Positions 17,489 to 26,673 of a stretch of DNA of 64,000 nt are shown piece by piece. The DNA is taken from assembly GCF_023703795.1 (NCBI RefSeq), contig NZ_CP098518.1:248001-312000 (forward strand), written 5' to 3'. The position numbers and the translations under genes were made by a program. The DNA is from Haloplanus sp. HW8-1 (GTDB lineage: Archaea > Halobacteriota > Halobacteria > Halobacteriales > Haloferacaceae). The notes under the pieces are model-generated. The model saw nothing but the letters and a program-made list of their open reading frames with translations. It was not told the DNA's origin and did not search any database. Numbering within the stretch: position 1 is the stretch's first letter; each line of letters opens with the position of its first letter.

Positions 17489-18280
17489 TCACTCGCCGTC
17501 CCGGAGTTCGGCGAGGTCGTCCAAGCGGGTCCCCAGGACCTGCTGGGCGGATTCGAACTCCCCGCCCAGTCGGATGATCCGGTAGCCGGCGTCGATCTTT
17601 TCGTTCGCCAACTCGGGATCGTGAGCGATCCCCCCGACCGGCACGGACGCATCCCGGCCGGCAGCCACGATCTGATCGATCGTCTCCTGTACCTCCGGAT
17701 GGTCCCGGTTGCCGGGGTGACCGAGCTGGACCGATAGATCGCCGGGGCCGATGAACACGAACCCGAGTTCCGGCACGGAGAGGATCTCCGAGAGCTCCGA
17801 GACCGCCGTCGTCTTCTCGATCATCACCCCGAGACAGACGTTCTCGTCCTCGCGTCGCACGTAGTCGTCCGCGTTTCCGTAGGCACTCGACCGGCCGCCC
17901 GCGATTCCACGCTCTCCCGGCTCTTCATCGTACACGAACCGCGTCGCTTCGACCGCGCGACGTACCTCCGCTGCGCTGTCGATACGCGGGATCAGGAGGT
18001 TCCTGACGCCCGCGTCGAGCACCTTCCGGATCAGCGCCGGGTCCGGCGCCGGCAGACGGACGAACAGTTCGATGTCGCCCGCCTCGGCGGCCCGTGTGAG
18101 GTCCTCGAAGACCATGGAGTCCCAGGGACTCTCCCCGGTGTGTTCGAAGTCCAGCCAGACGAAGTCCAGTCCGAGGTTTCCGTAGATCTCTATCAGTGCG
18201 GGCGAGAAGGTCGACGCGCGTGCGCCCAGGACGGCCTCGTCGTTCTCGATACGCTCCCTGAATGCGTTGTGTTGCTCCAT
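17489..18280 (-). CDS. HpcH/HpaI-type aldolase (2-keto-3-deoxy acid or diacid aldolase)
   Basis: 263 residues, a TIM barrel of the class II pyruvate aldolases. Segments seen are LDFVWLDFEHTGESPWD (metal and catalytic region), VLDAGVRNLLIPRIDSAAEV, GIAGGRSSAYG and the metal-binding IEKTTAVSELSEI followed by GFVFIGPGDLSVQLGHPG. Members cleave 4-hydroxy-2-oxoheptanedioate, 2-keto-3-deoxyglucarate or 2-keto-3-deoxy-L-rhamnonate to pyruvate plus an aldehyde. With dehydratases and semialdehyde reductases in the window, a sugar-acid substrate is the best inference. TATA-like GTTACAAAAAG near 18307 lies 27 nt upstream. Confidence 0.9.
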   Translation of the reverse strand: MEQHNAFRERIENDEAVLGARASTFSPALIEIYGNLGLDFVWLDFEHTGESPWDSMVFEDLTRAAEAGDIELFVRLPAPDPALIRKVLDAGVRNLLIPRIDSAAEVRRAVEATRFVYDEEPGERGIAGGRSSAYGNADDYVRREDENVCLGVMIEKTTAVSELSEILSVPELGFVFIGPGDLSVQLGHPGNRDHPEVQETIDQIVAAGRDASVPVGGIAHDPELANEKIDAGYRIIRLGGEFESAQQVLGTRLDDLAELRDGE

Positions 18281-18423
18281 CGCCTGTAGAGTGTCTCTTT
18301 CTAGTTACAAAAAGCTACTTCCGGGACCCGGATGGGTCCGGCGATCACGGATCGATTCCCGGAGAGGACCGCCCTCGCACCCACCCCCATCTTTAACCTG
18401 AAGGCTCCTGAATTCCGCCCGAG

Positions 18424-19479
18424 ATGACGACGGACGAAATTCGCGTCGACAGCCAGAAGCTGAAGGAGTTCACTCGATCAGTTTTCTCGCGGGCGGGGCT
18501 CACCGACGACGTGAGTACCGTACTCGCCGACGGACTGGTGACGGCAAACCTGCGGGGCGTCGATTCACACGGGGTCGTCCGCCTCGAACCCTACACCCTG
18601 AAGTTGGAACGGGGCGGGTTCAACGACTCGCCGAACCTCTCCGTCACCGGGACCCGTTCCGGGACGTTTCGCGTGGATGCCGACGACGGCCCGGGTCAGT
18701 ACGCGACGGTGGAAGCGATGGACCGGGCGGTCGAGCGAGCGAAGGAGGTCGGCGCCGCGTTCGCCGTCGTCGAGAACAGCAACCACTTCGGGACGGCCGC
18801 GTACTATACGGAGCGGGCTGCCGAGAGCGACTGCATCGGCTTTGCGATGACCAACGTGGGGCCGAACGTCGCCCCGTTCGGCGGCATCGATCCGTACTTC
18901 GGAACGAACCCGCTCGCGTACTCCATCCCGACGCTGGAGTCGCCGACGATCACGCTCGACATGGCCACGAGCGTGGTCGCGAAGGGAAAGATCATCCTCG
19001 CCGAGGAGGAGGGCGAGTCGATCCCCGAGGAGTGGGTACTCGACGAACGGGGGGCCCCGACGACGGACCCCTCGGAGTTCCACGCACTCCGTCCCGTCGG
19101 CGGGCCGAAGGGATACGGGCTGGGGCTCCTGGTGGACGTCTGTTCCGGCCTTCTCTCCGGGATGGGGAGCAGCCCGAGCGTCGATTCCCTCTACGACGAT
19201 TACGCGAAGCCACAGCGGGTCGGGCACTTCGTCGGCGCGATCGACGTCGGCGCGTTCCGCGACGTTGAGGCGTTCAAGGGTGACGTCGAGACGATGATCT
19301 CGGAGCTGAAATCACAGCGGACGGCCGAGGGAGTCGACGAGGTGCTGTTGCCCGGGGAACCCGAGGCGCGGATTCGCGCCGAACGGGAGCGAGATGGGAT
19401 CCCCCTCGGGGACGGCGTGCGGGAAACGCTCTCGGAGATTGCGGCCACGTACGATCTCGACACGCCCTGGGACGGATAG
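18424..19479 (+). CDS. Ldh-family NAD(P)-dependent dehydrogenase (malate/lactate/ureidoglycolate type)
   Basis: 351 residues of the type-2 malate/L-lactate dehydrogenase fold (not Rossmann). Marks are LRGVDSHGVVRLEPY (catalytic Asp/His region), ENSNHFGTAAYY, FGTNPLAYSIPT, LDMATSVVAKGKI and GGPKGYGLGLLVD. The family oxidises or reduces 2-hydroxyacids such as malate, L-lactate, L-sulpholactate, ureidoglycolate or delta1-piperideine-2-carboxylate. Length is normal. It is divergent from the HpcH aldolase, with a TTTAAC element about 30 nt upstream, and is followed by an alcohol dehydrogenase on the same strand; both may process products of the aldolase. Confidence 0.88.
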   Translation: MTTDEIRVDSQKLKEFTRSVFSRAGLTDDVSTVLADGLVTANLRGVDSHGVVRLEPYTLKLERGGFNDSPNLSVTGTRSGTFRVDADDGPGQYATVEAMDRAVERAKEVGAAFAVVENSNHFGTAAYYTERAAESDCIGFAMTNVGPNVAPFGGIDPYFGTNPLAYSIPTLESPTITLDMATSVVAKGKIILAEEEGESIPEEWVLDERGAPTTDPSEFHALRPVGGPKGYGLGLLVDVCSGLLSGMGSSPSVDSLYDDYAKPQRVGHFVGAIDVGAFRDVEAFKGDVETMISELKSQRTAEGVDEVLLPGEPEARIRAERERDGIPLGDGVRETLSEIAATYDLDTPWDG

Positions 19480-19576
19480 CCGACCGCAGTCCGCGGCTCG
19501 GCGGGGCAGTCGGGTTCTGGCGGCCGGTGTGCGACCTGCCCTCGAATTTATGTGATCGTGGCGCATGGACGACGTC

Positions 19577-20683
19577 ATGGACGCAGTCATCTGTCACGAC
19601 TTCGGCGACGCCACGGTAGACGACGTCCCACGCCCGGAACCCGGGGACGGCGAAGTCCTCGTCCGCGTGTCACGGGTCCAGCTCAGCGTGACCGAATGTC
19701 GGATCTACCACGACATGTACGAATCGGGGTACGAGGACGTTCGAAGCCGGATCACCGACGGCGACGGTCGCCTCTTCGGCCACGAGTTTTCCGGCGTCGT
19801 GACCGCCACCGGGAGCGGCGTCGACGCGTTCGAGGACGGTGACCGCGTCTACGCGCCCGGAAAGAGCCCGTGCGGCGAGTGTGTCTACTGTCGAGCGGAC
19901 GAGGAGACGTACTGTCGGCACCCGCGAACGATCGGGATGCATCGCCCGGGCGCGCTGGCGGAGTACGTGGCTGCGCCGGCGGAGACGCTCTGTACGGTTC
20001 CCGATGCGGTGTCCGACGCCGAGGCGGCCGCCTTACAGCCGCTGGCAGCGGCGCTCGTCTCGGTCCACGATGCCGGTATCGACTCCGGCGACACCGTTGG
20101 CGTCGTCGGCACCGGCGTGATGGGATACCAACTCGGACAACTGGCGCTGAACTACGGGGCCAGCCGTGTCTTCGCCGTCGACGTCGACCCGGCGAAGGTC
20201 GAACTGGCAAAAGAGCAGGGGATGGTCGGAATCGACGCCGGGGAGACTGATCCCGTCGAACGGGTCCACCGGGCGACCGACGGTATCGGTGTCGACGTCG
20301 TGTTCGAGGCGGTCGGCGGCTCACAGCCCCATTTGACCGCCGGTTCGGGCCCCGTGACGCAGGCGTTCGAGATGGTCCGACCCGGGGGGACGTTCGTGCC
20401 GGTCGGCCACCTCACGGACGAGGTGACGGTCGACCCGTCCGCGCTGCGGAAAAAATACCTGACGTGGATCTCGCCGAAGGACAAGGCGGGCGTCATCTCG
20501 CTGAATCCCACCACCGACACCGGAATCTTCGCCACGGAACTGGTCGCGAGCGGTCGCGTGTCCATCTCCGATTATCTCTCCCACGAACTCGACGGCCTGG
20601 AGGACTTCGAGCGTGCGGTTTCGATGACGCTCGATAAGGAATCCTCCGACGCTCTCGGTCCACCTCAGCTGGTTCTCCACTGA
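19577..20683 (+). CDS. medium-chain zinc-type alcohol/sugar dehydrogenase with altered catalytic zinc site
   Basis: 368 residues. A GroES-like N-terminal domain contains GHEFSGVV and the structural-zinc loop CGECVYCRADEETYC with all four Cys; the Rossmann domain has VGVVGTGVMGYQLGQLALNYGA. The segment that is normally CGTDLHIY reads SVTECRIY, so the first catalytic zinc ligand Cys appears to be Ser, although Cys is still nearby. The enzyme resembles threonine/sorbitol/galactitol dehydrogenases. The start at 19577 (MDAVICHDF) is preferred to 19565 because TATA-like ATTTATG lies 28 nt upstream of it. 97 nt behind the Ldh-family gene. Confidence 0.87.
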   Translation: MDAVICHDFGDATVDDVPRPEPGDGEVLVRVSRVQLSVTECRIYHDMYESGYEDVRSRITDGDGRLFGHEFSGVVTATGSGVDAFEDGDRVYAPGKSPCGECVYCRADEETYCRHPRTIGMHRPGALAEYVAAPAETLCTVPDAVSDAEAAALQPLAAALVSVHDAGIDSGDTVGVVGTGVMGYQLGQLALNYGASRVFAVDVDPAKVELAKEQGMVGIDAGETDPVERVHRATDGIGVDVVFEAVGGSQPHLTAGSGPVTQAFEMVRPGGTFVPVGHLTDEVTVDPSALRKKYLTWISPKDKAGVISLNPTTDTGIFATELVASGRVSISDYLSHELDGLEDFERAVSMTLDKESSDALGPPQLVLH

Positions 20684-20838
20684 GTGGGCGTCAGCGGCGG
20701 GGTACGTCGACGCGGGTCGACGGCGGACGCGGCGCCCCCTCGCGACGGTGCCGCCCGAGTGGGCGGCGAACCGACGCGGGAAGTCGGCGCCCGTCCTCGG
20801 CGGAACGGTGCCCCGGCAGGGTGACGGACTCCGCCCGG

Positions 20839-22107
20839 TTACTGTGTTTTGTAGTGGATCTTCTTGTCCGAGAGGACGTTTTTCCCAGTCGCCGCGTCGA
20901 ACAGGTGCAGCGAGTCCAGTTCCATCGCGACCTGGAGGATATCGCCCTCCCTGGCGGTGCTCTCCGGCGGGACCCGGACGGTAAACTCCTCGGTGGCCTG
21001 CGTGATAACCTCACCTTCCGTTCCGGCGCTCGTGATCGGCTCCTCGGACGGGTCGTGATCGGGTTCGATCATCGTGAGGAACTTGTCGGACCCGAGGGGT
21101 TCGACGATCTTCACCCGGGAGTCGAAGACGTGGTGTCCTTGGGTTTCGTCGATGAGTTCGGCGTCGGTGATATCCTCCGGGCGGATGCCGAGGATCGCGT
21201 CCTCCAGCGCCGAGCCACGCTCCGATAGCTTCTGAGTGAACCGATCCGGGAGCCGAAAGTCGAAGTGCTGAGAGCTGACACCGTATCCGTCCCCGGTTTC
21301 CTCGACATTCACCGGGAAGAAGTTCATCGGTGGCTCGCCGATGAACCCCCCCACGAACAGGTTGACGGGGTTGTCATAGAGCGTCTGTGGCGGCCCGACC
21401 TGCTGGATCTCGCCGTCACGCATCACCGCCACGCGGTCACCCAACGTCATCGCCTCCGCCTGGTCGTGGGTCACGTAGATCGTCGTCTTGCCGACCTTCT
21501 GGTGGAGTTCGTTGAGCTCGGTCCGCATCTGCAACCGGAGCTTCGCGTCCAGGTTCGACAGCGGTTCGTCGAGCAGGAACACGTCGGGCTCGCGAACGAT
21601 GGCTCGGCCGAGCGCGACGCGTTGTTGCTGGCCACCGGACAACTGCTTCGGTCGTCGCTCGAGGAGTTCGGTGATGTCGAGCAACTCCGCGGCGTTTTCG
21701 ACCCGCTTCGTAATCTCGTCTGAGGGGTAGTTCCGAACCTCCAGGGGGAAACTCATGTTCTGGCGGACCGTCTTGTGCGGATACAGCGCGTAGTTCTGGA
21801 ACACCATCGCGATGTTCCGCTGACGCGGGTCTTGGCCGGTGACATCCTCGTCGTTGATGATGATCTGGCCCTCCGTCGGCGTCTCCAGCCCGGCGACGGT
21901 CCGGAGCGTGGTCGTCTTCCCACAGCCCGACGGCCCGACGAACACCAGGAACTCGCCGTCCAGAATATCGAGGGAGAGATCGTCGACGGCGACGACCTCC
22001 CCCTCTTCGTCGTCCTGGAAGATCTTCGTGATGTGGTCCAGTTTGACGTTCGTTTTCGATCCCGATGCGCTTTCGTTGGTGTCCGTTTCCCCTTGGTCGA
22101 TCGACAT
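20839..22107 (-). CDS. ABC transporter ATP-binding protein (MalK/UgpC type)
   Basis: 422 residues. The nucleotide-binding domain has Walker A GPSGCGKTTTLRT, Q-loop MVFQNYALYP, signature LSGGQQQRVALGRA, Walker B DVFLLDEP and an H-loop His in VTHDQAEAM. A C-terminal MalK-like OB/TOBE region (about 260-422) includes AILGIRPEDI. Such ATPases power carbohydrate-uptake (CUT1) importers and are sometimes shared among them. It has no permease beside it; the binding protein and two CUT1 permeases at 35684-39329 lack an ATPase and are the natural partners. The start at 22107 is favoured over 22125 because TATA ATTATTATATAC (22125-22136) overlaps the latter. Confidence 0.92.
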   Translation of the reverse strand: MSIDQGETDTNESASGSKTNVKLDHITKIFQDDEEGEVVAVDDLSLDILDGEFLVFVGPSGCGKTTTLRTVAGLETPTEGQIIINDEDVTGQDPRQRNIAMVFQNYALYPHKTVRQNMSFPLEVRNYPSDEITKRVENAAELLDITELLERRPKQLSGGQQQRVALGRAIVREPDVFLLDEPLSNLDAKLRLQMRTELNELHQKVGKTTIYVTHDQAEAMTLGDRVAVMRDGEIQQVGPPQTLYDNPVNLFVGGFIGEPPMNFFPVNVEETGDGYGVSSQHFDFRLPDRFTQKLSERGSALEDAILGIRPEDITDAELIDETQGHHVFDSRVKIVEPLGSDKFLTMIEPDHDPSEEPITSAGTEGEVITQATEEFTVRVPPESTAREGDILQVAMELDSLHLFDAATGKNVLSDKKIHYKTQ

Positions 22108-22124
22108 TCTGTCGGTATCTGACA

Positions 22125-22136
22125 TTATTATATACC
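22125..22136 (-). promoter_or_regulatory. TATA box of the ABC ATPase gene
   Basis: ATTATTATATAC centred about 25 nt upstream of the ATG at 22107, consistent with leaderless transcription from that codon. Confidence 0.6.
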
Positions 22137-22256
22137 TCGTAATCGTCTATCTGTCATGACACAACTCCCTGCGATGGCAATAAAGGTTTTGTCGGTGTTC
22201 CGGATCGGCCGGCCGCGATTCCGTGGCGCCGCGCGGATATCCTCCGCGAGGGAGCG

Positions 22257-23168
22257 CTATTTTTCCGCGCGCGCCTCGTCACCAGCCATCATTTCCAGTA
22301 CCTGCATGACGCCGGAGTTGTCGTCTTTCCCCATGTCGTTTTGAACCATCGACTTGTACAGTTCGTGTGCCAGTTCCGTCTGGGGCATCGGGGCGCCGAA
22401 GGCTTCACCGGCGTCGGTCGCGATCCGGAGGTCCTTGTACTGGTATTCGGCGAAGAATCCCGGGTCGAAATCCCCGTGGATCATGTCGGGCGCGCGTTCG
22501 TCGAGCGCCCAGCAGCCAGCGGCCCCGCCGCTGATCGCGTCGACGACGGCTTCCAGGTCCGCGCCGGCCTGTCCCGCGAACACCAGCGCCTCGCTGACGC
22601 CGACCATCTGTGCGGCGACGACGATCTGGTTCGCGGCCTTCGTCGTCTGCCCCGCCCCGTTCGGACCGCAGTGTGTGATCGTCTCCCCCATGGCTTCGAG
22701 GACCGGCATCTGTTCGGAGAGGACCGCTTCGTCGCCACCGACCATGATCGAGAGGGTCCCGTCGATCGCGCCCCCCTCGCCGCCGGAGATGGGGGCGTCG
22801 AGCATAGCCACGCCCTGGTCGTCGAGTGTTGCTGCGATCTCTTCGGTCACCGTCGGCGAGATCGTCGAGTGATCGATGAGCGTCATGCCCTCGCGTAGCC
22901 CGTCGACGACAGGCGCGTCCTCCTCGTCGCCCCCCAACACGACCCGCTTGACGTCGGGCGAGTCCGGCAGACAAAGCAGGACGACGTCGCTCCCTTCGGC
23001 GACGCCCGCCGGCGATCCGCCGTCTTCCCCTCCGTATTCGACGAGTTCGTCGACCGGAGCGTCGGAACGATTGTATCCGACGACGTCGTATCCCGCGTCG
23101 ATGAGGTTCTTGGCCATCGGCAGGCCCATGATTCCGAGTCCGACGAATCCGACCGTTTTGTCTGACAT
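22257..23168 (-). CDS. NAD(P)-dependent 3-hydroxyacid dehydrogenase (tartronate semialdehyde reductase/HIBADH-like)
   Basis: 303 residues. Rossmann start KTVGFVGLGIMGLPMAKNL, substrate-binding DAPISGGEGGAIDGTLSIMVGG, catalytic Lys region GAGQTTKAANQIV, and a C-terminal helical half with DLEAVVDAISGG and EYQYKDLRIATDAGEAFG. These are the hallmarks of beta-hydroxyacid dehydrogenases such as GarR/GlxR and 3-hydroxyisobutyrate dehydrogenase. With aldolases of the HpcH type, tartronate semialdehyde from glucarate or galactarate breakdown is a plausible substrate. The start at 23168 has a TTTTAAATG element about 27 nt upstream. A close paralogue lies at 28489. Confidence 0.9.
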   Translation of the reverse strand: MSDKTVGFVGLGIMGLPMAKNLIDAGYDVVGYNRSDAPVDELVEYGGEDGGSPAGVAEGSDVVLLCLPDSPDVKRVVLGGDEEDAPVVDGLREGMTLIDHSTISPTVTEEIAATLDDQGVAMLDAPISGGEGGAIDGTLSIMVGGDEAVLSEQMPVLEAMGETITHCGPNGAGQTTKAANQIVVAAQMVGVSEALVFAGQAGADLEAVVDAISGGAAGCWALDERAPDMIHGDFDPGFFAEYQYKDLRIATDAGEAFGAPMPQTELAHELYKSMVQNDMGKDDNSGVMQVLEMMAGDEARAEK

Positions 23169-23667
23169 GCGGACGGACAGTCGGCCTCCGGTTTTAAATG
23201 CATTTGGCTCGGCTACCCCGTCTCGCGGGAACGCCCCGAGTCGTCGTCGGATCATCGCAACAGCAGGACCGCGACGTACGTGTTCACCCCCATTCCCCGC
23301 CTACTCATGCACCTGAACCGTCTGGCATCAGATAATAAGATACTTGTCAATTAGTACCGCCGTTTAGCTGTGATTCTGTGAATCGACAGACACCGTTTTC
23401 ATCGTCGAAATCATGCCAGCCAAACATCGAATGAGGGTGCCATAGAGCGAGTAATACTCCAAAGAGCAGGGTAAACACCGAGTGTCTTCGCCTCGTCGTC
23501 GCCATCATCAACTACGAACGTGGAGACGATCTGGGACGCACGATCATCACGGTGTGTGCAGAGTTCTATGACACCCTCGCGAAACACGTATCAAAAGTGT
23601 CAATCAACAAATATATACCAAAAGTATTAATACGTCAATTTGTGAACATCGGCGACGGAGACTTCAA
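23169..23667. other. AT-rich gene-poor gap with possible gene fragment
   Basis: About 500 bases, clearly richer in A and T from 23330 on than the surroundings. On the minus strand a short open stretch ending at a TGA at 23411 reads LGVYPALWSITRSM with DVWLA at its end. It looks protein-like but has no start and no family I can name, so it may be the tail of a decayed gene. The last 60 bases before 23668 are AT-rich (AAATATATACC near 23610) and probably hold the promoter of the PPC-domain gene. Confidence 0.4.
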
Positions 23668-24117
23668 ATGGAAAATCACCAAGCAGAGGACGGCCACATA
23701 GCGATCCTACTAGAGCCCGGGGACCTGGTTCTCGAATCGATCCAGGAGACGTGTGATGAATACGACATCGACTCCGGGGTCGTCGTTTCGGCGATCGGCA
23801 CAGTACGGAACCTCAACTATCACTACGTCCCGACGGCGGATCTGCCGAAAGAAGAGAAGTGGCGCAACGAGACCTTCGAACTGCTCGGGGCGTGGGAGAT
23901 CGGGACGATAGACGGAATGATCGCGAACGGGGAACCCCATCTGCACCTCGTCGCGTTCAACGGCGAGCAGACTGTCGCCGGACACTTGGAAGAAGGCTGC
24001 GAGGCCCACATCGTCGGTGAGATCGTCATCCGGCCTATCGAAGGGCTGGAACTAGAGCGACGGTCCGACGAGAACGAATACAATATCAGCCAGCTAAAAC
24101 AGCGGTCGGACCGGTAA
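23668..24117 (+). CDS. PPC-domain (DUF296) DNA-binding-type protein
   Basis: 149 residues covering a single PPC/DUF296 domain: LEPGDLVLESIQETCDEYDI, SGVVVSAIGTVRNLNYHYV, FELLGAWEIGTIDG and the metal-ligand-like GEPHLHLVAF followed by AGHLEEGCEAHIVGEIVI. In plants the domain is joined to AT-hook motifs; stand-alone prokaryotic members form trimers and are thought to bind DNA or small ligands. No AT-hook is seen here. It lies in a lower-GC segment with the SDR and amino-acid-oxidase-like genes and may be a local regulator or a metal-binding enzyme; this is inference. Confidence 0.82.
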   Translation: MENHQAEDGHIAILLEPGDLVLESIQETCDEYDIDSGVVVSAIGTVRNLNYHYVPTADLPKEEKWRNETFELLGAWEIGTIDGMIANGEPHLHLVAFNGEQTVAGHLEEGCEAHIVGEIVIRPIEGLELERRSDENEYNISQLKQRSDR

Positions 24118-24392
24118 CTGGTTGACTGCCGTCCCCGCTCGTCACTGCGGTCCGACGGGGATGTCCTCCTCCCCCGTCTCCTCTCGATGTCCTTGGGGTC
24201 GTGGTGTGTTCACTGGGACGTTCCATAACAGTGACTGCACCCAATACTACCCGACCCGCTCGTGCCGGGGTAGCCTCGACACCCTCGGTTCGAGACGGCG
24301 GTTACGCGGCCTCACCTGAACTGCCCGATGGGCCTCTCGTTCGGTTGTCTTGTACCACAATCATAAAGTCGTCTCAGGGGCTCCGAATCCGT

Positions 24393-25121
24393 ATGTCTTC
24401 AGCAATAATCACCGGCTCCTCCCGCGGACTCGGACGTGCGATCGCGCTCCGTTTTGCGGCTGACGGCTACGATATCGCGGTGAATTACCACGAGAACGAT
24501 AAGAAAGCGGAGCGCGTCGCCGACGCGATCCGCGACCGGGGTCGATCCGCCATCACGGTTGGAGCAGACCTCTCGGATCCGTCAAGCGCCGACCGTCTCG
24601 TCGACTCGACAGTCGACGCGTTCGGTGGGGTCGACCACGTCGTGAACAACGCTGGCATCGATCAGCACCTTCACACGGCCGAGCTCGCTCCCGAAGATTT
24701 TGACCGCATCATGGACGTCAATGTCAATTCGGCGTTCAACGTGACGAAGTCGGCCCTCCCGTACCTTCACGATTCCGACGACGATCCGTCTATCACGAAT
24801 ATGTCGTCGATGCTCGCTCATACGGGAGCCGCGATAGAGTGTCACTACGCGGCTTCGAAGGGCGCGGTGCTCTCACTGACTCGAAGCCACGCCGTTGATT
24901 TCGCCCCCGACGTCCGCGTGAACGCAGTTGCACCGGGTCACATCGAGACTGACATGACCGCGGATCGGACTTCCGCGGAGAAACAGCAGGAAATCGAGTC
25001 GATCCCGTTGCGTCAGTACGGCGACCCCACAGATGTAGCCGATGCCGTCGCGTACCTCCGTGACGCGTCGTTCGTCACCGGGGAGACGCTGAACGTAAAC
25101 GGAGGGGAAACGATGCGCTGA
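24393..25121 (+). CDS. short-chain dehydrogenase/reductase (SDR)
   Basis: 242 residues. Cofactor loop TGSSRGLGRAIA (TGxxxGxG), NNAG in DHVVNNAGID, catalytic Ser in NMSSMLAHTG, and Tyr/Lys in CHYAASKGAVL; C-terminal VTGETLNVNGG. A classical SDR resembling 3-oxoacyl-ACP reductases and sugar dehydrogenases, using NADP(H) or NAD(H); the acidic/basic preference cannot be called. The ATG at 24393 has a TCATAAAG element about 27 nt upstream and begins the Rossmann strand, so upstream in-frame sequence is excluded. Codon choice is a little less GC-biased than in the flanks, as in its neighbours from 23.3 to 26.6 kb. Confidence 0.9.
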   Translation: MSSAIITGSSRGLGRAIALRFAADGYDIAVNYHENDKKAERVADAIRDRGRSAITVGADLSDPSSADRLVDSTVDAFGGVDHVVNNAGIDQHLHTAELAPEDFDRIMDVNVNSAFNVTKSALPYLHDSDDDPSITNMSSMLAHTGAAIECHYAASKGAVLSLTRSHAVDFAPDVRVNAVAPGHIETDMTADRTSAEKQQEIESIPLRQYGDPTDVADAVAYLRDASFVTGETLNVNGGETMR

Positions 25122-25346
25122 CACCGATCCCGAACGCTGTGGTATCTCCCGGAGGATCGAACGTCACACCCGAATTCCGCCGGTGCTGCCAGTGGTCTCA
25201 CTGAACTACCGTCGGCACGGCTTGCACCTCTCCTCGGATCTGCCCAACGGCTCAGGTCCCGCTGCGGAGTTCGTCTCCGGCCCCCGTGGTTTCCCCTTTA
25301 ATGCGAGCGACCGAAGCTTTTTGTATTTGTTTAACAACCCAGTGCT

Positions 25347-26510
25347 ATGACAAATGGTACCACTCTCGTGATCGGAGGCGGGGCCATCGGCACGAGCGTC
25401 GCCTACTTCCTGGCCAAGAACGGTTCGGACGTCGTTCTCCTCGAGCAAAACCAGATAGCCTCCGGAGCAACCGGTCGGGCGCTCGGTGGCGTTCGGAACC
25501 TGTTTTCCCATCCGATCACCGTAGAGCTGATGAACCGCAACATCGAGTTCTTCTCAAACTTCTCCGAGAACGTCAGCGACGAGTTCGAGTTCCATCGTTC
25601 CGGCTATCTCTTTCTCCTTCGCAACGAGGAGATTCGGTCGGTCTGGGAGCAACGGATGGACCTCTATCGGCGATTGGGCGTCGACGCCGAGTTCATCACG
25701 CCCTCCGAAGTAGAAGAACGGATCGACTGTATCGACGTGAGCGATTTCGAGGGGGCGCTGCTCGGTAACGATTGCGGGTTCATCGACCCGCATCTCACGA
25801 CCCAAGCGTTCGCCAACGCCGCGAAAGCCGAAGGGGCCGAAGTAAAGACCGGGACGCCGGTGGAGGACGTTCTCGTGTCGAACGGTCGAGTGACGGGGGT
25901 CGAAACGAGTATCGGCCGGTTCGACGCGGACAACGTCGTCAACGCGACGGGTGCGTGGGGGAACGAACTCTCCTCGAAGGTCGGCGTCGAACTCCCGGTT
26001 GATTTCGTCCAGCACGGATACCTCGTCCTCGACACGCTCGGCATCCGTGATTCCCCCCTCATTATCGACGAGTCGCGCGACACGAACTTCCGAGCGGAAG
26101 CAAACGGAGAGACGGTGGTCAGCCTCGAAAAAAAGCCCCTGGAAAACCGCGTCGATACGCCCCGAGTCCGTCAGGAAGACAAGATACGCGCCCTCGAGAG
26201 GGTGAGTGGGCTCATACCGGGCATCTCCGATCTCTCGATCAAGAACCACTGGACCGGAGTACTAGCGACGACGCCGGATGGTCACCCCATCGTCGGTGAA
26301 ACGGACGTCGACGGGCTGTATGTCGCATGCGGATTCTCGGGACACGGCCTGATGATGTCACCTACCGTCGGGATGGCGATCTCGGACGCGATCGTCACCG
26401 GCTCGACCGACGTCATCGATTTCGACCAGCTCGGTCCGGATCGATTCGATGGCCCGGAACGACTCACGCCCGAGGCGAAAACGACGAGCGGCACGCAAAC
26501 GAACGAGTGA
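25347..26510 (+). CDS. FAD-dependent amine/amino-acid oxidoreductase (DadA/sarcosine oxidase type)
   Basis: 387 residues of the DAO fold. The FAD-binding TTLVIGGGAIGTSVAYFLAKNG ends in VVLLEQNQIASGATGRALGG; later come VVNATGAWGNELS and the C-terminal FAD loop TPDGHPIVGETDVDGLYVACGFSGHGLMMSP. Homologues oxidise sarcosine, glycine betaine derivatives, D-amino acids, proline or opine-type compounds. No covalent-FAD motif was identified. It follows the SDR by 225 nt on the same strand, with TTTGTATTTGTTT at 25319-25331 as a probable promoter. It ends in a hydrophilic tail rich in Thr. Confidence 0.87.
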   Translation: MTNGTTLVIGGGAIGTSVAYFLAKNGSDVVLLEQNQIASGATGRALGGVRNLFSHPITVELMNRNIEFFSNFSENVSDEFEFHRSGYLFLLRNEEIRSVWEQRMDLYRRLGVDAEFITPSEVEERIDCIDVSDFEGALLGNDCGFIDPHLTTQAFANAAKAEGAEVKTGTPVEDVLVSNGRVTGVETSIGRFDADNVVNATGAWGNELSSKVGVELPVDFVQHGYLVLDTLGIRDSPLIIDESRDTNFRAEANGETVVSLEKKPLENRVDTPRVRQEDKIRALERVSGLIPGISDLSIKNHWTGVLATTPDGHPIVGETDVDGLYVACGFSGHGLMMSPTVGMAISDAIVTGSTDVIDFDQLGPDRFDGPERLTPEAKTTSGTQTNE

Positions 26511-26673
26511 ACACGGGTATTAGAGAGACGGAACGTTGGACACCCGTCCGCGTAGCCGAGGGCGATCTACCGGCGTACCGTGGCGCCGGAACTCGCTCGT
26601 CGGAGCGACGACCAGTGCTCGCGTCACCGCCGGATACTGACTCGCATCGGGGCTGACGACGCCCGCCGCAGTG

